The notes under the pieces are model-generated. The model worked only from the letters and a program-made list of their open reading frames with translations, did no database searches and was not told the DNA's origin. From Methanogenium sp. S4BF (GTDB lineage: Archaea; Halobacteriota; Methanomicrobia; Methanomicrobiales; Methanomicrobiaceae), in the NCBI RefSeq assembly GCF_029633965.1, contig NZ_CP091277.1, forward strand, positions 1,609,940 through 1,673,939: a stretch of 64,000 nucleotides of DNA, in the 5' to 3' direction. Below are positions 8,414-15,962 of this stretch, one piece after another. The number at the start of each line of letters is the position of its first letter. Positions within the stretch are counted from its first letter, which is position 1. A program made the translations under genes and the position numbers.

Positions 8414-9889
8414 TCACCAGTCAAACCCACGGATAAGGCCGATGAAGAAGACCATCACCGCCATCACCTCCAGCCGTCCCAGCCACATCTGGATGATGAG
8501 CACCAGTTTTGACCAGACCGTCAGGTCAGGTGTTACAAAGCCTGTGGAGATGCCGTTGTTGCAGGTTGCAGAGACCACATCGAAGATGACAAGGGTCGTA
8601 TCGATATCGGGCTGTTCAAAGTGCATGATGATGACAAGGGCGAAGAGAATCGGAATCAGGAAGAGAATAAAGGTGAGCATGTTGCGTGAAACAAGAAACT
8701 CTGCGTCTGCCCGCTGAAAGGTTTTGCCGTTGTATCGCAGGGGAATCATGGCCTTCGGACTGACAAACGACCGCCGGAACCAATACTTGATGCCTTTGAG
8801 CCCGATCATGACGCGGGAAAGTTTCACTCCTCCCGCTGTACTGCCGGACGACCCGCCGATGAAGACCAGCATGGTGAGAAAGAGCACAGATACCGGTTCC
8901 CATACCACCAGATCCACGGTCTGGAATCCGGTGGATGTGACCGCCGCAGATGCCATAAACAGACCGTTGATGACGGCAGACCATTGTTCCAGACCATTAA
9001 AAACGATCAGATCGCCCGTAATGATGACAAATCCCAGAAGAATCAGCAAAAAGAGCAGGATTGCCTGTTCATCATGAAACAGGCGGAATTCCCGTTTGCG
9101 GTACATCAGATAATATATCTTGAAGGGGAGCGCTCCCGCAATCATCACCGGAATAATCAGCAGTTCAAGGAGCCGGTTGTCATAGGATGGGATGCCCCCG
9201 CTGTGGATGGAAAATCCTCCGGTCGATATGGCGGTCATCGCAATATTCACGGCATCCCAGAGCGGCACACCGGAGCAGAGAATGAGGAGCACCCCTGCAA
9301 GGGTAAGGAAGAGATATATCAGCCACATCTGTGCTCCCTGCTCCACCACACTCGGCATGAAGGCATCACTGCGCCCCTCCATGCGTTCGGAACTGTAGAG
9401 GCGGAGACGGGAGACGGACGAGCGGTTCAGGAGGGCAACGGTGAATGCCACAATCCCGATGCCCCCGAACCATTCCATCAGGGTTCGCCAGAAAATAAGG
9501 GTCTCGGGCAGGGCATCCACATCACGGGCCATCGTCATCCCGGTATCCGTCCACCCGGACATTGCCTCAAAAAATCCGTCAATGTAGGGCATTCCTGCAC
9601 CAAAGACAAAGGGAAGCGCCCCCACAAGAGCACAGATCAGCCAGATGGCGGCCACGGAGAAGAGCGACATGGAGAGACGGGGCTCCCGCTCCGTTGCCGG
9701 AAGACGGATAAGAACCGTCCCGATACAGAAAAGGACCACCGGTACGGATGCCATCGGGAGGAGCATATCAAACTCCCTGAATATGAGGGCAACTGCAAGC
9801 GGAATACAGGTACCGGCGCTGATATACCGGAGAATAGTGCCGATATCCGTTGTCAGCGTCAGGTACTGATGAAGGCGGTCCATACGCAT
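8414..9889 (-). CDS. trkH: TrkH-type potassium uptake channel
   Basis: About 491-residue membrane protein of the TrkH/KtrB superfamily, the pore subunit of K+ uptake systems. Four pore-loop segments can be seen: SGWTDTGMTMARDVDALP, TAISTGGFSIHSGG, SAAVTSTGFQTVDL and SATCNNGISTGFVTPD, each with the glycine-containing filter typical of the family. Between them lies EWFGGIGIVAFTVALL, another family hallmark. The partner TrkA is not adjacent; a TrkA-N domain occurs in the DHH protein at 35.5-36.9 kb but that is a different architecture. Start uncertain among GTG 9895, ATG 9889 and ATG 9883; no convincing Shine-Dalgarno. Confidence 0.9.
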   Translation of the reverse strand: MRMDRLHQYLTLTTDIGTILRYISAGTCIPLAVALIFREFDMLLPMASVPVVLFCIGTVLIRLPATEREPRLSMSLFSVAAIWLICALVGALPFVFGAGMPYIDGFFEAMSGWTDTGMTMARDVDALPETLIFWRTLMEWFGGIGIVAFTVALLNRSSVSRLRLYSSERMEGRSDAFMPSVVEQGAQMWLIYLFLTLAGVLLILCSGVPLWDAVNIAMTAISTGGFSIHSGGIPSYDNRLLELLIIPVMIAGALPFKIYYLMYRKREFRLFHDEQAILLFLLILLGFVIITGDLIVFNGLEQWSAVINGLFMASAAVTSTGFQTVDLVVWEPVSVLFLTMLVFIGGSSGSTAGGVKLSRVMIGLKGIKYWFRRSFVSPKAMIPLRYNGKTFQRADAEFLVSRNMLTFILFLIPILFALVIIMHFEQPDIDTTLVIFDVVSATCNNGISTGFVTPDLTVWSKLVLIIQMWLGRLEVMAVMVFFIGLIRGFDW

Positions 9890-10007
9890 GTACACATTGC
9901 AGGAGGGCAGGTATTATCCTTTTGTTACGGGACGGAGAGCACAATACTGCCGTTATCGCAGAATACAGGCCAAAATACGGGATAAAATTGGGTGAATGAG
10001 GTCAGAT

Positions 10008-10409
10008 TCAGCGGTTGACCCAGAGGTTATGGACATTGCAGCACTCAAACGCCTTCACATCCGTATCCGGGCATGGGAAGAAGGCTTCCGGTGCATCACC
10101 GGGTTTCAGGTAATGGACCATGAAATCATCACCGGCCTGTACACCAATCCACATGATGTAATGCTCTTCTGCCATCGGGTGGGGTGTTGAACCGACCGTG
10201 ACTTTGATACCTCCTTCCACCTTCTCAACCATGGGCACATGCTTCTCTTTGGCAAAGTCTGCCGTCTGTTCAGAGAGCATTGTCATCTCATTTCCCGAAC
10301 AGCTAACCGAGAGTGCATCTGCCGATGGTGCCTTGCACATGCCGGGATCCATTATCATGACCGTGCCGCTGCATCCGGGGCACTTAAAAAAAACAGGGTT
10401 TTTCTCCAT
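10008..10409 (-). CDS. superoxide reductase (desulfoferrodoxin-like)
   Basis: 133-residue cytoplasmic enzyme that reduces superoxide to peroxide. The Fe(His)4Cys centre is visible: His57 (EKHVPMVE), His77 (TPHPM), His83 (EEHYIMW), Cys124 and His127 (CNVHNLW). An N-terminal desulforedoxin-like segment has Cys10 and Cys13, but the usual second CC pair is Ser36-Cys37, so the FeS4 site lacks one normal ligand (Cys25 could substitute). The ATG at 10409 follows GAGGTGA at good spacing, better than the TTG one codon before. It lies 16 bases after fprA, in one operon with rubredoxin, the likely electron donor. Confidence 0.88.
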   Translation of the reverse strand: MEKNPVFFKCPGCSGTVMIMDPGMCKAPSADALSVSCSGNEMTMLSEQTADFAKEKHVPMVEKVEGGIKVTVGSTPHPMAEEHYIMWIGVQAGDDFMVHYLKPGDAPEAFFPCPDTDVKAFECCNVHNLWVNR

Positions 10410-10425
10410 CAAAATTCACCTCTTT

Positions 10426-11610
10426 TCAGACGAGGTGATTATCCTGATGGTGTTTATAGATTTCGTCTGCAAGATTTATCACCGCGACGAGCTCCTGCTC
10501 ACCGGGTTTTCCTTTGATATATACCGGTTCAAGCATCTCAGCGGTGAGTTTCGGCATCATGTCACCCAGAGACTGCACCGTCTTTCCTCCCCAGCCAAAT
10601 GAACCGATGACTCCCAGATACCGTGCCTTCGGTTTGAGAATATTGGCGAGGAACGCAATATGTGCCGCCTTGGGGTGTGGCCCGAAATGGACCGTCGGTG
10701 AGCCGATGACAATGGTCGTGGCGTCGATGAGGTCCATTGCAATGGTGCCCGGTGAGGCGGTGCCAAGGTCATAGGGGCGCACCTCAATGCCCCGCTGCAT
10801 CAGTGCATCCACCAGCCGTTCCACCATCCACCGTGTGCTGGCGTGCATGGATACGAAGGGGATGACGACGAGATTCTTTCCTTCCTCTGATGACCAGTCG
10901 CGGTACAGGGAGAGAATCCAGGAAGGATTGTTGTGCACCGGCCCGTGGCTTGGTGCGATGATGGCCGGGGAGAGTGACTCCACAGCATCGATATATTCAC
11001 GGATCTTTGACCGGAAGGGCTGCATGATAATGGCATAGTAGCGCATTGCAGCCTCATGCAGCCGGCATGAGTTATCCGAGAAGAGTGGTGATGCGGCAAG
11101 GTGGGCGCCAAAGAGGTCACAGGAGAAGAGGATGCGGTCTTCCGGCACCCAGGTCACCATCGTCTCCGGCCAGTGCACCCAGGGCATCGGGTAGAAGACA
11201 AGGGTCTTGTCCCCAAGAGAGATTGAGTCTCTGTCTTCTACGACCAGAATGCGTTCCTCATCGATTAACACCATCGAACAGAGCAGCTCTTTTCCCTTCT
11301 CCGTCGTGACGACTTTTGCCATGGGAAAGAGTTCAAGCAGTAGGGGGAGTGAACCGGAGTGGTCCTGTTCTGCATGATTTGCCACGATGTAGTCCACGGC
11401 ATCGACCTTCGCCCGGATGAGATTTGTGACATACTCCTCATCAAACTCTGCTTCCACGGTGTCGATGAGGGCTGTCTTCTCGCTCCCCCGGACGACATAG
11501 GCGTTGTATGTCGTCCCGTCCGGGAGGTCCATCAAGTCATCGAATGCCACCCGGTGCCAGTCAATCACACCCACTGCCTCGATGCCGGGAAGAATTTCAC
11601 GCACGACCAT
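10426..11610 (-). CDS. fprA: F420H2 oxidase, flavodiiron protein FprA
   Basis: 394-residue flavodiiron protein. In methanogens this family reduces O2 to water using F420H2. The N-terminal metallo-beta-lactamase domain carries the diiron ligands His79, Glu81, Asp83 and His84 (NHAEQDHSGS), with further ligands in SCDLFGAH and PSHGPVH. The C-terminal flavodoxin domain starts near residue 250 (NLVVIPFVSMHASTR) for FMN. The ATG at 11610 lies three bases after the rubredoxin stop, and GAGGTGA within the end of that gene serves as ribosome site, so the two are coupled. Role in oxygen detoxification follows from family and operon. Confidence 0.93.
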   Translation of the reverse strand: MVVREILPGIEAVGVIDWHRVAFDDLMDLPDGTTYNAYVVRGSEKTALIDTVEAEFDEEYVTNLIRAKVDAVDYIVANHAEQDHSGSLPLLLELFPMAKVVTTEKGKELLCSMVLIDEERILVVEDRDSISLGDKTLVFYPMPWVHWPETMVTWVPEDRILFSCDLFGAHLAASPLFSDNSCRLHEAAMRYYAIIMQPFRSKIREYIDAVESLSPAIIAPSHGPVHNNPSWILSLYRDWSSEEGKNLVVIPFVSMHASTRWMVERLVDALMQRGIEVRPYDLGTASPGTIAMDLIDATTIVIGSPTVHFGPHPKAAHIAFLANILKPKARYLGVIGSFGWGGKTVQSLGDMMPKLTAEMLEPVYIKGKPGEQELVAVINLADEIYKHHQDNHLV

Positions 11611-11613
11611 CGC

Positions 11614-11778
11614 TCACTTCACCTCAGTGAACTGTTTCTTCGCTGCGCCGCATACCGGGCAGCACCAGTCGTCAGGGAGAGCAACGAATGCTGTTCCGAC
11701 AGGTATGTCCTGCTCCCCTTTCTTCGGGTCGTAGATATGTCCGCAGATCAAACATTTCATCCGGGTTTCTGTGTCCAT
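11614..11778 (-). CDS. rubredoxin
   Basis: 54-residue protein, first gene of the rubredoxin-fprA-superoxide reductase operon. CLIC at residues 9-12 and CPVCG at 40-44 give the four cysteine ligands of an Fe(SCys)4 site, with the family aromatic/loop pattern [18 protein letters not shown] and LPDDWCCP between them; Cys39 is an additional cysteine next to Cys40. Rubredoxins pass single electrons to flavodiiron proteins and superoxide reductases, which matches both downstream genes. The ATG at 11778 follows GGAGATATATAA. A TTTAAA element within the dyad CCATTctttaAATGG (11853-11867) could be the promoter. Confidence 0.93.
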   Translation of the reverse strand: MDTETRMKCLICGHIYDPKKGEQDIPVGTAFVALPDDWCCPVCGAAKKQFTEVK

Positions 11779-11987
11779 TTATATATCTCCTGTTCCGGAA
11801 TGCGCCATTGCAAACGGCGGGTCTGGCCGGAACCTTCTGCTGAAATGTACAGCACCATTCTTTAAATGGATTATTATCCCAACAGTCATCCATCATCAGG
11901 CCTGTTGTTCACCCCTCTCATGCACACTAAAAATAACATTTGCGGACCAAAAACGAAGGAATTGTCAGGAGCACAATCGCTTTTCTG

Positions 11988-12431
11988 TCACAACGTCCCG
12001 ATATCCTCATTCCAGATATCAGCATGGGTTTCAATATACTCCGCCATCATCTTCGTCACCCCGGGCAGACCGAGGTTCACCACCTCTACCCCTTTCTCCC
12101 GTAACAAATCCTCTGCACCGGCAAAGTTCACAGACTCCCCCACCACCACCTTCGGAATGCCGAACTGGACGACCGCCCCGGCACAGAGATAGCAGGGCAT
12201 GAGGGTGGAGTAGAGTACCGTATCACCATACCGCCCGATTCGTCCGGCATTCCTGAGGCAGTCAATCTCTGCATGCATCAGGGGGTCATCGTCCTGAATT
12301 CTCCGGTTATGCCCCCGCGAGATGATAACCCCGTCCCGCACCAGCACTGCCCCGATGGGAATCCCGCCCTCGCTCTGACCCTGTTTTGCTTCGTCAATCG
12401 CCGCCTGCATAAATGTGAGATCATCGTTCAT
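11988..12431 (-). CDS. cytosine deaminase-like zinc hydrolase
   Basis: 147-residue member of the cytidine/deoxycytidylate deaminase fold. HAEID holds the Zn-binding His and catalytic Glu; PCYLCAGA holds the two Cys ligands. The C-terminus (MMAEYIETHADIWNEDIG) resembles yeast-type cytosine deaminase (ending in WxEDIG) more than tRNA adenosine deaminase or guanine deaminase. Deamination of cytosine to uracil for pyrimidine salvage is therefore the best guess. The ATG at 12431 is preferred over GTG 12440 because GGAG lies eight bases upstream of the ATG. It stands alone, with about 145 bases to the helicase gene upstream. Confidence 0.8.
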   Translation of the reverse strand: MNDDLTFMQAAIDEAKQGQSEGGIPIGAVLVRDGVIISRGHNRRIQDDDPLMHAEIDCLRNAGRIGRYGDTVLYSTLMPCYLCAGAVVQFGIPKVVVGESVNFAGAEDLLREKGVEVVNLGLPGVTKMMAEYIETHADIWNEDIGTL

Positions 12432-12585
12432 GGAAAACACTCCAATTACGTCAGTGTAGAGGGCACAGGCGGATAAAGACTACGCTTCCTGCGGGATGCT
12501 TTGGACGGACGGACTTCCGCTGCACAGGCAGGCAGCCAAAAAAAGAGATGATGCAAACCGCATCAGGACGGGACATACACCCGCC

Positions 12586-14601
12586 TCACGCATCCTGGTC
12601 CTCGACACAGTCGAGTTCAGCGACAATCGCAAGGGGGTCTGCGGTCTTTCGGACCATCTTCAGGATCCGTGACAGACGCTCAATACCGATGAAATGCTCG
12701 GCCATCACCTGCCCCAGAGGGGAGAGGACAATCTTTCCGTTCCGTTCACGGATGTAACCCTCCTGTTTCAGGAGGGGCCACACATCCTCCAGCTCCCCGA
12801 CCATCGTGCTGCATATCTCAATGAGGCATCCCCGGTCCCCGCCGCAGACCACCGCATTGGCGACATACTCCTCGGATGAACCTTCAATATCATAGACCGG
12901 GGCGACCTCCTCCATCTCCCCTTTGAGGAGGCGTATCGCCACCTCCTCTTCCGTGCCGCCGCCGGACTCACGTGAATAGACCCCGCCCGGTTCGGCGAGG
13001 ATGACCACTTTGCCCAGGTCGTGGAAATCCGGCCGGCCCGCACGGCCCATCATCTGGGAGAACTCCTGCACCTTCAGCCACGAGATGCCCATCGCAAGGG
13101 CGTCAAAGATGACCTGGGATGCGGGGAAGTCCACGCCTGCCGCAAGAGCCGCGGTCGTGACAACCGCAGCTATTTCCCCCTTCTCAAACATCCTCTCCAC
13201 ATCACGGCGCTCCTTTGCGGAAAGCCCGGCATGATAGGGCATCGCCTTTTTACCGATGGCATCTGCCACCGTATGGCACCGGGCCCGTGAATTCGTGAAG
13301 ACAATCGTCTGACCCCGGAATCCCTTGGACGAGGTCTTGCGGAACTCCTCGAACACCAGCTTTTTGATGAGATCAATCTTCTCCTTGCGTTCGGTGAAGA
13401 TGAGATGGCGTTCAAGGCCCACCGGGCGTTCATCGTAGCGTACCAGTTCACTCTGCAGTTTCTTCGCCAGAAGGGAAGGGGATCCGATGGTCGCACTTAA
13501 AAAGAGGAACTGGGCATGCGGGGCCACATGGCGCAGGCGGGCAATCAGACCATCGAGCCGGTGCCCCCGGTCCGCGTCCTCCAGCATCTGCACCTCATCG
13601 ATGACGACCGTTCCCACCTTTGCAAGGCGGCGGCCCATCCGCAGGTGGTGGTCCACCCCCTCATAAGTTCCGACGATGATATCAGACTTCATGCTCCGGC
13701 GGGCATTCACCCTGGTCTCCGGGATGTGAATACGGGAAACACCGGTTAAAAGGGAAACATTCAGGAAATCACCATACCGTTCCGTAAAACGGCGATATTT
13801 CTGGTTTGCAAGAGCAACGAGGGGGACCAGAAAGAGCATTCCCCCCCGGCCTTCACTGTGGTTTTTCACTCCGGCCATCTCACCGATGAAGGTCTTGCCG
13901 CTTGCAGTGGCAGCCACCACCAGCTGATCCCTGCCCTTTAAAAGCCCTGCATCAACACAGAGCTGCTGGACCGGCATCAGGTTTTTCACCCCGGATGCCT
14001 GTATAAATTTTTTCGGAAGCGGAAGAGCCGTAATGGGCTGTGTTTCCCGTATTGCATGGGGTTCAAGCCGGTCAAAGAGCGTCTGTGCGGGTTTGGAGGC
14101 CTCCGGCTGCAGCATCCCGAGGACACGGTCGAGGTCCTGGTACATCTCCAGCATATTCTCCAGATGACCGATGGACTTCATGCCCATTCCCCCCATATAG
14201 CCTGCCTCACGGCGAAGTTCATTTTTGGCGCAGTGCATGCAGATCTCCTCACGCCCGTACTTCACCGCATTCTTCTGCTTCAGGGGAGTGATCCGATCGA
14301 CAAGAAGACAGGTCCGGCAGACCCGGATCACCGTCACCGGGACCTGCAGGTCACTGCACATGGACCGGAACGGCTCATCCTCCCCGGTGAGGTAGACCCT
14401 CTCCCGCCGGAATTCCCGTAACAGATCCTTTGTCGGCACATGCCGCGGGTGACTCCTGCCCGCCTCACGGTACCGAAACTCTTTCGGACGGCACCCCTTG
14501 CCGGTCTTTGACAGCTCCAGGTCACCGCTGCCCGTAACCCGCCGGCCGTCATAAAAATAGAGGCGGTATGGTCCCCGCCGTGGATTAACAATAATGCTCA
14601 T
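12586..14601 (-). CDS. DEAD/DEAH-family helicase with N-terminal Cys-rich domain
   Basis: 671-residue superfamily 2 helicase. Residues about 1-170 form an archaeal N-terminal region with a four-Cys zinc-binding candidate (CRTC ... CMHC). The helicase core follows: Q-motif region (LMPVQQLCVDAGLL), Walker A AATASGKTF, Walker B DEVQ, motif III SATIG, motif V TAALAAGVDFPA and motif VI QMMGRAGRPD. The pattern is Ski2/Hel308-like but with a different N-terminus, matching an uncharacterised archaeal family. The C-terminal part has a winged-helix-like region. RNA or DNA target unknown. The gene overlaps the winged-helix gene upstream by four bases (ATGA), so they are coupled. Confidence 0.85.
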   Translation of the reverse strand: MSIIVNPRRGPYRLYFYDGRRVTGSGDLELSKTGKGCRPKEFRYREAGRSHPRHVPTKDLLREFRRERVYLTGEDEPFRSMCSDLQVPVTVIRVCRTCLLVDRITPLKQKNAVKYGREEICMHCAKNELRREAGYMGGMGMKSIGHLENMLEMYQDLDRVLGMLQPEASKPAQTLFDRLEPHAIRETQPITALPLPKKFIQASGVKNLMPVQQLCVDAGLLKGRDQLVVAATASGKTFIGEMAGVKNHSEGRGGMLFLVPLVALANQKYRRFTERYGDFLNVSLLTGVSRIHIPETRVNARRSMKSDIIVGTYEGVDHHLRMGRRLAKVGTVVIDEVQMLEDADRGHRLDGLIARLRHVAPHAQFLFLSATIGSPSLLAKKLQSELVRYDERPVGLERHLIFTERKEKIDLIKKLVFEEFRKTSSKGFRGQTIVFTNSRARCHTVADAIGKKAMPYHAGLSAKERRDVERMFEKGEIAAVVTTAALAAGVDFPASQVIFDALAMGISWLKVQEFSQMMGRAGRPDFHDLGKVVILAEPGGVYSRESGGGTEEEVAIRLLKGEMEEVAPVYDIEGSSEEYVANAVVCGGDRGCLIEICSTMVGELEDVWPLLKQEGYIRERNGKIVLSPLGQVMAEHFIGIERLSRILKMVRKTADPLAIVAELDCVEDQDA

Positions 14602-15407
14602 GAGATGCTCAAATCGCAGATCTCATACGAGAGACCAGCGCTCTCAAGCCGTTTCAGAAACCCGGTGAACTCCTCGTCAACGATGACCATCGCACAGTTG
14701 ATCCCATGGAACGAGGCCTCCACAACCCCTTCCCGGGCACCGAAGAAGGCATCCTCACTGACACCGACGCTCTTCAGGAGCACCTTCGCTTCAAGGCCCA
14801 CCGCACCGATATAGTCCATACCTTCCAATGCATCGAGGATGCGATCCGGAGACACACTGCGTGACCCGCCCCGCTGAATACGGGGCACCTTGCAGACACG
14901 GATGGTCCCCTCTTCGAGTGCGATTATTCCGGAGAGCTTTGCCACCCCGACATCTTCTCCGGGTTTTGCGCCGCACGTCACCTCACCCATGGCAGCCTGC
15001 CCGGTTTTGGATGCATACAACAGACCGCCCTGCATGAAGACACCTACCATGTCCCCCTTTGCAAGCGGCTCTTTTGCGATGGCAGTCCATACAGAAACCT
15101 CCTGGATGACATCGGTTGTCACGTATTTCAGATATGTTTCAAGTGTTTCAGCAGTGTTTGTTACCCACTCCACACCCTTCTTTGTGACATTGTACCGGCC
15201 TCTGCCGTTTGAGTTCACAAATCCGTCATCCACCATCTCACGAATGTATTCGCTGACGGCCTGCGGAGTAACGCCCATCTTTGCGGCAATCTCCTGCTGT
15301 CTGACAGACGGCTGGTGAGCGGCAATCTCCACTAGGATCTGAAAGCGTGTTGCTTCACGTTTGCTCTTGAGCACAGTGTGATACGGGTCATCACTGTGAC
15401 TCGTCAA
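14598..15407 (-). CDS. archaeal winged-helix transcription regulator with C-terminal sensor domain
   Basis: 269-residue protein. Residues about 18-85 form a MarR/ArsR-like winged helix (RFQILVEIAAHQPSVRQQ, KMGVTPQAVSEYIREMVDDG, then the wing GRGRYNVTKKG). The remaining 180 residues form a mixed alpha/beta domain of a family conserved in methanogens without known ligand. The gene overlaps the helicase downstream by four bases and the DUF/HTH gene upstream by 17 bases, so three genes form one transcription unit. A role in DNA-related gene control is only inferred from the context. Confidence 0.75.
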   Translation of the reverse strand: MTSHSDDPYHTVLKSKREATRFQILVEIAAHQPSVRQQEIAAKMGVTPQAVSEYIREMVDDGFVNSNGRGRYNVTKKGVEWVTNTAETLETYLKYVTTDVIQEVSVWTAIAKEPLAKGDMVGVFMQGGLLYASKTGQAAMGEVTCGAKPGEDVGVAKLSGIIALEEGTIRVCKVPRIQRGGSRSVSPDRILDALEGMDYIGAVGLEAKVLLKSVGVSEDAFFGAREGVVEASFHGINCAMVIVDEEFTGFLKRLESAGLSYEICDLSIS

Positions 15408-15903
15408 GCAGCACCAGCCCCTGGCCCTTCACATCAAGATTCGGCATCCGTTTGGCAAGCCCCTTGATGTAGACCGGGCTCACCTTGTATTTGCGCGCGA
15501 GGTCATTGTACGATGTCACTCCGCCACGGACGTCCTGCTCAAGATTATCAACCATGGCACGGAGCTCTTCGTCTGTCGATGTTGAAATGTAAAGGAGATC
15601 ACCAAGGTCCTCCATGGAACACTGGAACCCTGCCCTGAATCTGCTGTATGTTGTTTTATATTCTTTAGAGGGCCGCTCCCCCGGTTGCGGCATCCGCCAC
15701 TGCTCCTCAATCAGGTTGCCTTTCTTCAGAAGTCCGAGGCATTCTGCCACGCATTCCGTGCCGATTTCAGCACAAATTTCTTCTTCAGTCATCCATTGTT
15801 TTGAGAGGAGGTCATAGGCTTTTTTGAATTTTGAGTTGTTAAAAGTAACAATGAGCGGAACGATTTCGAGGGGATCATTTACGATCCGATTATGCCCTGT
15901 CAA
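15391..15903 (-). CDS. archaeal ArsR-like regulatory protein
   Basis: About 170 residues, with helix-turn-helix signatures: residues near WMTEEEICAEIGTECVAECLGLLKKGNLIEE form a winged helix, and a second helical block (TSYNDLARKYKVSPVYIKGLAKRMP) looks like another DNA-binding motif at the C-terminus. The frame is open to 15960 but has no ATG; TTG 15903 lies about 30 bases after a TATA-like element and would fit a leaderless message, so I use it with low certainty. Divergent from hypF and first in a three-gene operon with the 269-residue regulator and the helicase. Target genes unknown. Confidence 0.65.
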   Translation of the reverse strand: MTGHNRIVNDPLEIVPLIVTFNNSKFKKAYDLLSKQWMTEEEICAEIGTECVAECLGLLKKGNLIEEQWRMPQPGERPSKEYKTTYSRFRAGFQCSMEDLGDLLYISTSTDEELRAMVDNLEQDVRGGVTSYNDLARKYKVSPVYIKGLAKRMPNLDVKGQGLVLLDESQ

Positions 15904-15929
15904 AGTAAAAACCCATGTAATATTAAACG

Positions 15930-15937
15930 TATAAAAC
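15930..15937. promoter_or_regulatory. shared TATA element for divergent hypF and regulator genes
   Basis: TATAAAAC on the plus strand within GTATAAAAC, whose complement GTTTTATAC can also be read as a TATA box. Its centre is about 27-30 bases from the hypF ATG (15963) on one side and from TTG 15903 on the other, so both transcripts would be almost leaderless and would compete for the same site. Confidence 0.45.
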
Positions 15938-15962
15938 AATAAAGATTCTCCAGACACCAAAT

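Noticed and set aside
8984-9985. 333-codon plus-strand frame opposite trkH
   Set aside because: Fully antisense to trkH, hydrophilic low-complexity translation, no ribosome site.
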